From assembly GCF_014648915.1 (NCBI RefSeq), contig NZ_BMSA01000018.1, forward strand, positions 62,001 to 126,000: DNA of 64,000 nucleotides, written 5' to 3'. Both the position numbers and the translations under genes were made by a program. The first letter of the stretch is position 1. Each line of letters begins with the position of its first letter. Positions 43,860 through 52,605 of this stretch are shown here, one piece after another. The notes below the pieces were generated by a model. It ran no database searches, was not told the DNA's origin, and worked only from the letters and a program-made list of their open reading frames with translations. The DNA is from Streptomyces phaeofaciens. Its GTDB lineage: Bacteria > Actinomycetota > Actinomycetes > Streptomycetales > Streptomycetaceae.

Positions 43860-44480
43860 TCACAGCACTGGCTGAACGCCGCACACGACAGCTTCGACGG
43901 TCTTCCACGCCCCGGAGGTACCGCAGGCCTCCCGGCGGGCGTCCCACAACAGGCGGGTGAAAGCGGTGCGCGCATGGTCGCCGTGCAGGGAGATGCCCAG
44001 GATCAGGCCGCCGTTGCAGTCGACCGAGGCGCGGTTCTCGCCCCATGCGACGAGCCGGTCCAGCCATGCCGGGTCTTTGGTCTTGGGGGCGAGGACAGGC
44101 AGGAACTCGGGGAAAAGGGCGGACCCTTCGTGCTTCTCCAGCGTCTCGGCGATCGCGCCCCGCAGATCCTCGCACGGCAGGTGCAGCAGGCCGAGGCATG
44201 CGTCCTTCGACACGTAGTACGAGTCGTCGACGTGTTCCCACAGCAGGGACGCGGCCGGGGTGTGTCCCAGGCGGCCCAAGGCTGGAGTACCCCGGACGGT
44301 ACGCCGTCACGCAGTCGGCCACCGTCGACCGTCGCCTCCAGCAGGCGCGCGGCCAGCCGCCGGTCCGCCGTGGCGGGCGAGGACCGGCACCAGCACCTCG
44401 TGCACGGCGGGCGCCGAGAGGAACAGCGGGAGGAGCGCCTCCGCATCGGCCGAGCCGCCCTCGCCATTCTCGTGCGGGCC
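43860..44480 (-). pseudogene. Frameshifted helical-repeat protein
   Basis: Three consecutive minus-strand frames give parts of one protein: ADAEALLPLFLSAPAVHEVL, then DRRLAARLLEATVDGGRLRD, then MGRLGHTPAASLLWEHVDD and on through RGAIAETLEKHEG to 43860. At least two frameshifts are needed. The pattern of paired helices suggests a HEAT-like repeat protein. The 3' third is still an open frame of 139 codons. Confidence 0.5.
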
Positions 44481-44777
44481 GGCGCCGGCACGTGGCAGCG
44501 GCTCGCCCCGCCGCTCGACCCTGCCCCCCAAGAGCAGCCCACTACCGGGCCGCGTCCACGTGGTCAAGGACGACGGCGCCCGCCCAACTCGGCTTCCGCC
44601 GACGACCAATGCGCCGAGGCCGCCACCTGCCTCACCGCCACGGCGCCCGGAGAGATCTGACTCCGCCTCGAACACACCACGAGGCCCTGGGCGGCCTTGC
44701 GCTCCGATCTCGGAGGCCTCGTCCGCGGACCACCTGGTTGCTCTCTCCTCGGTGTTTGACAGCACGGCCGCACATCC

Positions 44778-44813
44778 ACCATGCTTCCATTAATTCATTA
44801 ATACAAGCATGGT
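44778..44813. promoter_or_regulatory. Inverted-repeat operator of a GntR-type unit
   Basis: ACCATGCTT (44778-44786) and AAGCATGGT (44805-44813) are perfect inverted arms flanking an AT-rich spacer with TTAATTCATTAA. It sits 18 bases upstream of a GntR gene remnant. This is the typical place and form of a YtrA-like autoregulatory site, which is preserved although the regulator is broken. Confidence 0.55.
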
Positions 44814-44830
44814 GAAACAGGGGAGGCGAT

Positions 44831-45091
44831 GTGATCGAGTACCGGATCGACCGTGACAGCGCCGTACCGGCCTACGTCCCGATCGCCGAGCAGGCCGAAC
44901 GGGCGCTTCGAACAGGCGCGTTGACGGTCGAGGACGACTCCCCCTGCGCGCCGAGCTCACCGCCGGGACGGGGGCACGCGGGGCTGGAGCATGCCGACGT
45001 CCTCGCCCTCGTCACGGCCGCCCTGGACGCCTACGACAACGAGCACGAAACCAAGGCCCCGGTCGCCCGGGAACGAAAGGAGGACACATGA
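44831..45091 (+). pseudogene. GntR-family (YtrA-type) regulator with DNA-binding part deleted
   Basis: The start MIEYRIDRDSAVPAYVPIAE and the end HADVLALVTAALDAYDNEHE are the two ends of a short YtrA-like GntR regulator. The winged-helix region between them is replaced by a ~15-residue Pro-rich stretch. About 86 codons remain where about 125 are usual. The frame is open, but a DNA-binding function is unlikely. Confidence 0.6.
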
Positions 45092-45440
45092 CCAGGCCTG
45101 ACGTGCCGGCCGCGCTGTGCGCCACAGGACTCGGCTTCCATCACCCGAAGCGGGGCGGCCCGGCCCTGCGGGACTGGAAGTTCACCGTGCCCGGCGGCCG
45201 TGTCACCGCCATCGTCGGACACGACGGCGCCGGCCGCGAGTGTCGGCCGGCACCGGCGCGGCCGCCCTGGTCGCCGCTGCGGTGATCGCCGCGTACTACT
45301 GCTCGGGCATGCTGGACGCCCTGCACAGCGGTCTGTTCGACGGCCGCGACACCGGTCCGCTGTATGGCACGCGGTCCGACACCGGCCTGCCCGTCCTGCT
45401 CACGGTCGCCACCGCGCTGCTCCTGCGCCGCCGCGTCTGA
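45088..45440 (+). pseudogene. Collapsed ABC transporter (ATPase start joined to permease end)
   Basis: The first ~50 codons are the start of an ABC ATPase (LGFHHPKRGGPALRDWKFTV, then a decayed Walker A, GHDGAGR). After 45240, in another frame, the sequence AALVAAAVIAAYYCSGMLDA and PVLLTVATALLLRRRV resembles the last helix of an ABC permease. Everything between is deleted. The ATG overlaps the GntR stop, as in an intact GntR-ABC operon. Confidence 0.6.
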
Positions 45441-45565
45441 CCGCGGCGACGACAACCGGGGCACATCCGCCGCACTCCCGGCCCCCTCCTCTTCCCTTAC
45501 CTCTGTCCTTCTTCACTCTTACGTCCCCCACCGGGGATCCCCTGTCGCACGGAGGTCGCTTCACC

Positions 45566-46369
45566 ATGCCCGCCGACGCCAAGTCACCGAAGAAACTGCG
45601 CAACAACCGCGCCGCCCTCACCCACAAGATCGGCTACGCCCTGCGCCACCCCGGCCGCGTCACCCCGTACCTCCGCCGGGCCGGCCGGGACACCTGGCTG
45701 CGTCTGAAGCACCCCGACCACGTCGGCTACTACCGGGCCGTGATGGCCTCGGACACCCTCCGCAACCCGGAAGCCGCGGTCGGCAGCCAGACCCACGACC
45801 GCTGGCTGGCGCTCGGGCAGATGCAGTTCGACTACCTCGTCGAACACGGGCTCCGCCCCGAACACCGCATGCTCGACATCGGCTGCGGAAACCTGCGCGG
45901 CGGCTGGCGCTTCATCAGCCACCTCGACCCCGGCAACTACTACGGCGTCGACATCTCGCCCGACATCCTGATGGCGGCGAAGAAGACGCTCACCGAGCGC
46001 CGGCTCCAGGACAAGCTGCCGCACCTGACCATCACCGGCGACCTCACCCTGGACTTCCTGCCCGACGACCACTTCGACGTCGTCCACGCCCACAGCGTCT
46101 TCTCCCACTCGCCGCTGAACGTCATCGACGAATGCCTCGCGCACGTCGGCCGAGTCCTGACCGACACCGGCTTCTTCGACTTCACCTTCGACCGCACCGA
46201 GGGCACCGAACACCAGGTGCTGCGCGAGGACTTCTACTACCGCACCGAGACCCTCCTGACCCTGGCACGGGGGCACGGCCTGCACGCGCGCTTCATGGAG
46301 GACTGGGAGCAGCGCCCACACGGCCAGTCGAAGATCCGCGTCAGCCGCTCACCCCTGCCCACCGCCTGA
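45566..46369 (+). CDS. SAM-dependent methyltransferase
   Basis: 267 residues. The N-terminal ~80 residues are basic and helical (KLRNNRAALTHKIGYALRHP). Motif I is MLDIGCGNLRGGWRF with YYGVDISPDIL as the acidic strand. DVVHAHSVFSHSP and GRVLTDTGFFDFTFD follow, as in class I methyltransferases linked to surface polysaccharides. GGAGG lies ten bases upstream. It starts a three-gene run with an acyltransferase and a deacetylase, suggesting modification of a glycan. Confidence 0.85.
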   Translation: MPADAKSPKKLRNNRAALTHKIGYALRHPGRVTPYLRRAGRDTWLRLKHPDHVGYYRAVMASDTLRNPEAAVGSQTHDRWLALGQMQFDYLVEHGLRPEHRMLDIGCGNLRGGWRFISHLDPGNYYGVDISPDILMAAKKTLTERRLQDKLPHLTITGDLTLDFLPDDHFDVVHAHSVFSHSPLNVIDECLAHVGRVLTDTGFFDFTFDRTEGTEHQVLREDFYYRTETLLTLARGHGLHARFMEDWEQRPHGQSKIRVSRSPLPTA

Positions 46370-46385
46370 GACGGGTCTGGTCGAC

Positions 46386-47546
46386 ATGTCGTCCGAGAAG
46401 CCGTCCGGCATACCGTCACCGGAACCGCGGAGCGGACCGACGCGCCTGGCCGCGATGGACGGGCTCCGCCTGGTGGCAGCGGTCATGGTCGCCGCGTACC
46501 ACTTCCTCGGCACACCAACCCCGCACTTCTGGGGAACGACCGAGCTCCGCGATTTCGCGCCCCTCCTGCACGAGATCAGCCGCTACGGCTGGCTCGGCGT
46601 CGAGTTCTTCTTCGCCCTCAGCGGATTCGTCATCTGCATGAGCTGCTGGGGGCGCACCCCCGCACAGTTCACCGTCTCCCGCATCGCACGGCTCTTCCCC
46701 GCCTACTGGTGCGCCGTGCTCCTGGTCGTCGCGCTCGTCCTCGCCTCACGGCTGGGCCACTGGCCCGCCGGCACCCGCATCGACCCTCGTACCGTCCTGG
46801 GCAACCTGACGATGGCTCCGGGACCACTGGGCCTCGACCTGGTCGCCGGAGTCAGCTGGACGCTCTGGGTGGAGGCCCGCTTCTACCTGCTGATGGCCGT
46901 GCTCCTCGTCCTCGGGCTGTCCTACCGCCGCACGGTGACCTTCTGCGCGGCCTGGCTCCTGGCCGGTGTCATCGCGCTCGAACTCCACTCACCCCTGCTC
47001 GACGAATTCGTTCTCACCCGGTACACCGGTCTCTTCGTCGCCGGGATCGTGCTCCATCTCATGCACCGCTTCGGACAGAGCCTCCTGCTGTGGCTGTTGC
47101 TGGGCTTCGCCTGGTCCTACGAACTCACCGTGCTCGAACTACGGGTGGCCGACCACGTGACCACGCCCCCGGGCGAGAGCCCACCCTCCTGGGCCGTGTG
47201 CGCGGCCGTACTCACCTGCTGCCTCGGGTTGTTGGCACTGGCCGGCATCGGGCCGCTGACGCGGCTGCGACAGCGTTGGCTGGTCACCGCCGGGGGCCTC
47301 ACCTACCCCTTCTACCTCGTCCATCAGAGCATCGGAATTCCCTTGGCCAAAGGCTTGCTCCGGGCTTGGCCGAGGCTGGGGCCGCTGCCGTCGATGGCGG
47401 TGTCCGTCATCTGCGTACTGGGGCTGTCCCTGCTCATCCACACCACGGTGGAGCGACGGCTCGGACGCCTGCTGAGGCACCGTCTGTCCCTCGACCTGCG
47501 GGTGCGGGACGTCGCCTCGAAGCCGGCTCTCGCCCGCACGCGCTAG
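46386..47546 (+). CDS. Acyltransferase-3 membrane protein
   Basis: 386 residues with about ten membrane helices. The family signatures are MDGLRLVAAVMVAAYH (catalytic His), GWLGVEFFFALSGFVI and RLFPAYW. This family O-acylates sugars on the cell surface or in antibiotics. It starts 17 bases after the methyltransferase stop and shares its operon. Acceptor unknown. Confidence 0.88.
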   Translation: MSSEKPSGIPSPEPRSGPTRLAAMDGLRLVAAVMVAAYHFLGTPTPHFWGTTELRDFAPLLHEISRYGWLGVEFFFALSGFVICMSCWGRTPAQFTVSRIARLFPAYWCAVLLVVALVLASRLGHWPAGTRIDPRTVLGNLTMAPGPLGLDLVAGVSWTLWVEARFYLLMAVLLVLGLSYRRTVTFCAAWLLAGVIALELHSPLLDEFVLTRYTGLFVAGIVLHLMHRFGQSLLLWLLLGFAWSYELTVLELRVADHVTTPPGESPPSWAVCAAVLTCCLGLLALAGIGPLTRLRQRWLVTAGGLTYPFYLVHQSIGIPLAKGLLRAWPRLGPLPSMAVSVICVLGLSLLIHTTVERRLGRLLRHRLSLDLRVRDVASKPALARTR

Positions 47547-47577
47547 CCCCTGAACTCCCTCCGCAGAAAGGTCACGT

Positions 47578-48345
47578 ATGCCCTCCAGCACGCGGACAAG
47601 ACGCTCGCGCATACTCTTCGCGGCCGCGACAACGGCGGCCGCCGCCCTGACCGTCGCGCTGACCGTCACCACATACGATCACACCTCACCGCGCGCCGCC
47701 CGGGACGAGGCATCGGGATCGGTGACCGGAGACGTCGACTGCCGCAGGGCGAAGTGCGTCGCCCTCAGCTTCGACGGCGGCCCCAGCCCGACGACACCCG
47801 AACTGCTGGACATCCTCGAACAGAACGGCTTGCACGCCACGTTCTTCGTGCAGGGCAAGGGCCACATCGCGAAGTACCCGGACATCCTGCGCCGCATCTC
47901 GGCCGAGGGGCACGAAATCGGCAACCACACCTGGAATCACCAGAGGTTGACGGACCTCGACGAGGCCGACGCCCGTCAGGAGCTGGCCCGGACGCAGAAC
48001 GCCATCAAGAAGATCACCGGCAACACGCCCGTCCTGATGCGTCCGCCGGAGGGCCGCACCGACCGCGGCGTGGCCAGGATCTGCCGGGACCTGGGGCTGG
48101 CGCAGATCCTGTGGAGCGTCACGGCCAAGGACTACGAGACGACCGACTCGGCGCTCATCACCGAGCGGGTGCTCGACCAGACCCACCGCGACGGCATCAT
48201 CCTCCTGCACGACCTGCACAAGGGGACCGTGCCCGCCGTCCCGGGGATCATCAAGGCGCTCGAACAGCGCGGCTACACCCTCGTCACGGTGTCGCAACTG
48301 CTCGCCCCTGCCAAACTCCGTCCGGGCATGGTCTACCGGCCCTGA
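47578..48345 (+). CDS. Secreted polysaccharide deacetylase (NodB type) with an altered motif
   Basis: 255 residues. An N-terminal anchor or signal (ILFAAATTAAAALTVALTV) is followed by a NodB domain: SFDGGPSP (65-71), HTWNH metal histidines (117, 121), MRPPEG and IILLHDLH. In most family members the first motif is TFDDG, with the second Asp binding the metal; here it is Gly67. The catalytic base Asp66 is kept. Activity may be reduced or use a different metal shell. Third gene of the glycan-modifying run. Confidence 0.85.
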   Translation: MPSSTRTRRSRILFAAATTAAAALTVALTVTTYDHTSPRAARDEASGSVTGDVDCRRAKCVALSFDGGPSPTTPELLDILEQNGLHATFFVQGKGHIAKYPDILRRISAEGHEIGNHTWNHQRLTDLDEADARQELARTQNAIKKITGNTPVLMRPPEGRTDRGVARICRDLGLAQILWSVTAKDYETTDSALITERVLDQTHRDGIILLHDLHKGTVPAVPGIIKALEQRGYTLVTVSQLLAPAKLRPGMVYRP

Positions 48346-48355
48346 GCGAGCGCGG

Positions 48356-48472
48356 GTCCCTGAATGCCGCGGGGGAGGCGAAACCGATTTGCGGGAAGAG
48401 CCGGTAGAGGCGCCATTTCACGGCCCGCGGTGAGAGTCGGGCGCGTTCCCCGAGCTGCTTGTCCGTTGTCAA
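48356..48472 (-). pseudogene. LuxR-type HTH fragment
   Basis: The minus strand reads LTTDKQLGERARLSPRAVKW then RLYRLFPQIGFASPAAFRD. It fits the last two-thirds of a LuxR/NarL C-terminal helix-turn-helix. No upstream part of such a regulator exists; instead it abuts the 3' end of the amidohydrolase gene. Confidence 0.5.
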
Positions 48473-49608
48473 ACGCTTCGTCCGTCCCTGTCCCGGGGAC
48501 CGGTGGGGGCGGCCCCCTCCAACGCGGGCATGAGCCGCCGCGCGTTGTCGCGGTAGATGCCGCGACGCTGGCGCTCGGTGAACGCACGGTCGGCCTCGAC
48601 GGCAGGCACCGTGAAGCCGGTGATGACCTCGGCGGAGGCGGCCGGCCAGTCCGTGCCGAAGAGGATCCGGTCGGCACCGGCCGTCTCCACCAGAGTGCAC
48701 GCCGGAGCGAGCGGGCCCGCCGTGTCGTAGTGGAAACGGCGGAGGGCTTCCCGCACACGGGCTGCCTCGAGAGGCGGGGTGCAGAAGTCACCGAAGGCCT
48801 CGAGACGGGTGGCGATCTGAGGAAGGAATCCGCCGGCGTGCGGCAGGACGACGGACAGACGCGGATACCGGTCGAGCGTTCTCGTGCGGATCATGTTGAC
48901 AGCGGCACGCGTGGTGTCCAGCAGGAAGTCACACATGAAGTTCGGGATGCCGGGAACGGTGGGCACCCCCGGTGGTTTCCCCGGAAGATCGAGTGGGTGG
49001 GTGACGAGAACCCCGGAACGTTCGTCGACCTCGGCGAGGAAGTGGTCGTACGAGGGATCCCCCAGGTACACGCCGTTGTAGCTCGCCTTCACACCGACTC
49101 CGACGGCACCGAATTCGTCGAAGGCCCGTCGGAGCGCCCACGTGGTGACTTCGGGGTGATCCAGGAGGGCGGGGCAGAGGAACGCGAAACGGCCCGGGTG
49201 TTCCTGCATCAAGCCGGTCACTGCCTCGAAGACGACGGACAGCCCGTCCCTGGCCTGCGCCGCGGAGCGATACCGGTCCTGCATGGTGGGGTTCAGAACG
49301 GCGGTCGCGATCCCCACCCGGTCCATGAGCGCGAGTGCGGAGTCCACATCCCAGCGCGCCCACCACAGCAGTTCCTCCCGTCGCACGACCCCTTCGCGCT
49401 CCGCCCAGTCCACCCATTGCGGTGCGGTGAAGTGGTGGTGCACGTCGATCTTCGCCCGCCGGGCGTCGTCACCTCCCTCGATGCCACTCGAACCGTCCCG
49501 TTCCCCGGCCAGAGCGTGGGGCTTCTGAGTGGTGCCGACCGTGGACGCCATGGCTCCGCCGGCCATGAGCAGACCACGCCGACTCAGGGGCCGACTCGAA
49601 CGCGACAT
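48469..49608 (-). CDS. Tat-exported amidohydrolase (ACMSD-like)
   Basis: 379 residues. It begins MSRSSRPLSRRGLLMAGG, a twin-arginine signal, with GGAGGGA eight bases upstream. The barrel starts at KIDVHHHFTAP (HxH metal ligands), passes VLVTHPLDLPGKPPG and VVLPHAGGFLP, and ends with DRILFGTDWPAAS, where Asp is the last metal ligand. This is the amidohydrolase-2/aminocarboxymuconate-semialdehyde decarboxylase group. Substrate unknown; export of this family is uncommon. Confidence 0.85.
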   Translation of the reverse strand: MSRSSRPLSRRGLLMAGGAMASTVGTTQKPHALAGERDGSSGIEGGDDARRAKIDVHHHFTAPQWVDWAEREGVVRREELLWWARWDVDSALALMDRVGIATAVLNPTMQDRYRSAAQARDGLSVVFEAVTGLMQEHPGRFAFLCPALLDHPEVTTWALRRAFDEFGAVGVGVKASYNGVYLGDPSYDHFLAEVDERSGVLVTHPLDLPGKPPGVPTVPGIPNFMCDFLLDTTRAAVNMIRTRTLDRYPRLSVVLPHAGGFLPQIATRLEAFGDFCTPPLEAARVREALRRFHYDTAGPLAPACTLVETAGADRILFGTDWPAASAEVITGFTVPAVEADRAFTERQRRGIYRDNARRLMPALEGAAPTGPRDRDGRSV

Positions 49609-49881
49609 TCGAACTTCCCTCCGCAGCGCCATCCTCTGCTCGCCACGGTTCCTCACCCGCAGTGGCTCGGCCTCGGCGGGCGGCGCCGTCGGAGGGATGA
49701 ATTCCGTCGTATGGAGCAGTCGGCGGCACACCGGCGTCCGACAACCGCAGCCCGCCCCTGGCCCGGTCGCCGGAGACGTCGTCGAAGCCGTCAGCACTCC
49801 GGAGGGTCTTGCGGAGCCTTCCGGTGCCGCGGGGTCCGGCACACTCGCCCCAGAAGGGGACCTCAGCGGCGTTGGGATCGG

Positions 49882-50370
49882 TCAGTCGCGTCGCCGGCCG
49901 GGCACGCCGAGGTCGGGGCCGAAGTCGGTGGACGTGCTCAACGAGCGGGCTGCGGTCCTCAGCTCGTCCTCCCACGCGGGGAGTTCGTCGGGTCCGATCC
50001 ATTCGCTGTAGTCCGCTGCGACGGAGAGGAACCGTGTCTCCTCCCGAGTGCGGGCCGCAACAGTCATCGACAGCCGGTCGGCCACGCCCTGGGGACTCAG
50101 TTCGCCCTTCGTGAGGCCGAACGCCAGGCTCACCAGGAGACATCGGCCCGCGGTCTCCTCGTCGGGCAGCGGTATGCCGAGTTCGTGCAGGGCCTGGACG
50201 TACAGCTCACGGATGTCGGTCGCGACGCTCCTGCGCGACAGGCCGGCCAGTTCGCGCAGGGCGGGGGAGTCCCGCCCGTCGACAAGCGCATGCGCGGCGA
50301 GCATCGGGAGTTCCTCGGGAGGGACTACGTCCGCCACGTACTGCCAAGCGCTGTGCCACAACCGGTCCAT
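49882..50370 (-). CDS. Hypothetical protein
   Basis: 162 residues, unrecognised. It begins MDRLWHSAWQYVADVVPPEE and is mostly helical (LRELAGLSRRSVATDIRELY, GRCLLVSLAFGLTKG). No membrane segment. Its first 164 bases overlap the 3' extension of the membrane protein gene upstream on the same strand, which suggests that the upstream gene originally stopped earlier. The 273 bases after its 3' end (49609-49881) hold no supportable gene. Confidence 0.55.
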   Translation of the reverse strand: MDRLWHSAWQYVADVVPPEELPMLAAHALVDGRDSPALRELAGLSRRSVATDIRELYVQALHELGIPLPDEETAGRCLLVSLAFGLTKGELSPQGVADRLSMTVAARTREETRFLSVAADYSEWIGPDELPAWEDELRTAARSLSTSTDFGPDLGVPGRRRD

Positions 50371-50821
50371 ACGCCCATCGTGGAGCGTGATGGGATGTCC
50401 TGACCAGCCGATTTCCGTTGCGGGTTGCTTCAGCCGGCGGGCCGGCTCTCAGAGGCCAGCCACGCCAGCGCCGGCGCTCCGTGACGAGGGTGATGACGGC
50501 CATCAGGGTCACCGGGCCCGCCGCCCACGCGGGCCAGGCCAGCCAGGAGGCGGCAACGGCCGCGGCGAGTTGGAGGAGCACCAGGAGGATCGTGACCCAG
50601 CCCGGCACCGCGATGATCACGTTCGTCTTGTCACCCGGGGTGGAGAAGCACGTGGGAAGGCCGATCAGGAGCACCACCGACAGGGCGGCGAGCAGCCACG
50701 AGTGGCCGGCCAGCGCCCAAGGGGTCGCCACCCAGGCCACGAGTTCCACCGCGAAGCGCAGAACGGACGCGACGCGGTCGTCGGGTCGTGTCGAGAGCGG
50801 TTCCCCAGCGGCGTCGGTCAC
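50207..50821 (-). CDS. Small membrane protein, probably frameshifted at its 3' end
   Basis: The first ~130 residues are clearly coding: MTDAAGEPLSTRPDDRVASV, then four hydrophobic segments including HSWLLAALSVVLLIGLPTCF, up to VTERRRWRG near 50450. This resembles the DUF2568-like small membrane family. The remaining ~75 codons are Arg-rich and overlap the next gene by 164 bases. In an alternative frame the sequence reads LASESRPAG and stops near 50431, a more natural end. A frameshift near 50450-50470 is likely. Confidence 0.55.
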   Translation of the reverse strand: MTDAAGEPLSTRPDDRVASVLRFAVELVAWVATPWALAGHSWLLAALSVVLLIGLPTCFSTPGDKTNVIIAVPGWVTILLVLLQLAAAVAASWLAWPAWAAGPVTLMAVITLVTERRRWRGWPLRAGPPAEATRNGNRLVRTSHHAPRWAYGPVVAQRLAVRGGRSPSRGTPDARRACACRRAGLPRPARTGRPVAQERRDRHP

Positions 50822-50970
50822 CTGCGGACGATCTCACGGCCCACGCCCAACGGCCAAGAGTCGGGCCCCCGTTGACCCACAGGTGCCCTGCCGACGCCAA
50901 CACCAGGCACCAGCGCCTCGGAGAACAACCGAGGCGTGCGAAGCCCGACGGAGCCGGGCGGCACCAACGG

Positions 50971-52443
50971 CTACAGGCCCGCCCGGGTCAGCAGCCGCTC
51001 CATGTGCTCGACGGGAAGGAACGGCGAAGCGGCGGCGGCCTCCGCGACTTGCTCCGAGGGGTCGGCGAGGAGTCGGAGCAGGGAGGGGAGCGGCAGACCG
51101 CGGTGGGGCGCGACCGCGCGGCGGACGCGGCCTTCGGGGTCGGAGGCCAGCTTCTCGGCGAGTTCCGGCGGCAGGTTCGGATCACGGGGCGCGAAGGAGC
51201 GGAGCCGGGGCTCAGGGTCGGTGGCGAAGCGGCGCAGGGCCTCCGGGGGGAACGTCAGGACCTCCTCCTTGTCCCACCAGAACGTGAACTTGTCCCGTCG
51301 GCGGTACCGGCGCTCGATGTTCTCGGCGGTCACGGGATCGACCAGGTGCGGGGCGGTGTGCGCCATGGTGAGGCGGACGATCTCCTCCTCGTCGTCGAGC
51401 AGTCCCGCCACCGCGTCGGCGGGAAGGGCCTCGCTGGCGGCCGCCGAGACCCGGAAACTGACGTAGGGCGAGTCGACGTGCGGCAGTGGATCGGCCGTGA
51501 CCCATGGCAGGCGCAGGATCCTCAACTCCGTGCGTGCGGCGACATTTTGATACCACTGCAGGACTGCTGCGTCGTCGGCGTCGGGGCTCGGGTCGGCCGT
51601 CGAACGCGAAAGCTCGTGGACCGAGGTGTGGATCTCCGCCCGCAGGTTCTCCGGCGTGTCGGGCCGGGCGAAGACCTTCACCCGGACATTCAGGGCCGGG
51701 TCGACGGCGAGGACCTCGCGGACCGACGGCGGCAGGTCGGGATGCCGGGCGAGTTCGGCGCGCACCTCGCTGTGCGGATCAGCGGCGAGCCGCCGGATGG
51801 CCTCCGTGTCGAGAACGGCGTGCATCACTGCGCCCGCCCGGGTCACGGGGTCCGCCAGCAGTGCCGGCAGCAGGTCAGAGGGCGGTACCGGATGAGGCGT
51901 GTGCGCGAAGTAGGTCGAACAGGCGGCGGCGCGGACCTCGGCCTCGGGATCGGTGAGCAGGATCCGGCGGACGGCTTCCGGCGCCTGGGTCCAGTGCCTC
52001 GCCAGCGCGGCCCGGATCGCGGGGGCGGGGTCGGTGGCGAGGCGGGCTCGGAGGTCGGGCGGCGTGTGACGATTCCGGGCCAGGTACTCGCGGACCTGTG
52101 GCTCGGGATCGTCGATGAGCCGTTCCAGCATCTCCCGCGGCGCGGTCGCCGCGCAGATGACGAGCGCGGCGCGCACCGCCTTGTCCCGATGGGCGGCCAG
52201 ACGGATGCGGAACCGGTCCGGCAGCCGGTCGTTGAGCGCCAGGCTGTGAAGGAGCCAGGGGTCGTCGATCGCGATGATGTCGACGAGCATGTCCTCGGTG
52301 AGGTCCGGGCGCCTCGCCACCGTCCCCATCCCCCGCCGCCATCCCAACAGTCGCCGGACCAGGGGAGCGGGCAGGGCGGGATTTGCCGCCAGCCCGTCCA
52401 TCACCTCGTTGAGATGCATCGGAGCGAGGTCGTCGTCGTCCAT
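50971..52443 (-). CDS. Leucine-rich-variant (LRV/HEAT-like) repeat protein
   Basis: 490 residues built almost entirely of ~24-residue helical repeats of the form LAxxPDLPPxLRxxLAxDP, e.g. LARHPDLPPSVREVLAVDPA, LARNRHTPPDLRARLATDPA and FAPRDPNLPPELAEKLASDP. LRV repeats form right-handed superhelices used for protein contacts. There is no signal peptide, so it is cytosolic. A non-repeat insert lies near residues 265-345 (AAVLQWYQNVAARTELRIL). Partner unknown. Confidence 0.85.
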   Translation of the reverse strand: MDDDDLAPMHLNEVMDGLAANPALPAPLVRRLLGWRRGMGTVARRPDLTEDMLVDIIAIDDPWLLHSLALNDRLPDRFRIRLAAHRDKAVRAALVICAATAPREMLERLIDDPEPQVREYLARNRHTPPDLRARLATDPAPAIRAALARHWTQAPEAVRRILLTDPEAEVRAAACSTYFAHTPHPVPPSDLLPALLADPVTRAGAVMHAVLDTEAIRRLAADPHSEVRAELARHPDLPPSVREVLAVDPALNVRVKVFARPDTPENLRAEIHTSVHELSRSTADPSPDADDAAVLQWYQNVAARTELRILRLPWVTADPLPHVDSPYVSFRVSAAASEALPADAVAGLLDDEEEIVRLTMAHTAPHLVDPVTAENIERRYRRRDKFTFWWDKEEVLTFPPEALRRFATDPEPRLRSFAPRDPNLPPELAEKLASDPEGRVRRAVAPHRGLPLPSLLRLLADPSEQVAEAAAASPFLPVEHMERLLTRAGL

Positions 52444-52605
52444 GCGGCCAGGATGTCAGGCGGGCTCCGACGCGACGCCGCCGGGCCGCGGCCGGCACCG
52501 ATCACCGGGCCGACGTCGCAATCAGAGCCCGGGACCGACCGTCTCACCGCCCGGCCCGTCTCACAGCGCCCGGACGATCGGGCCGATGTCGTATGTGAGG
52601 GTCGG

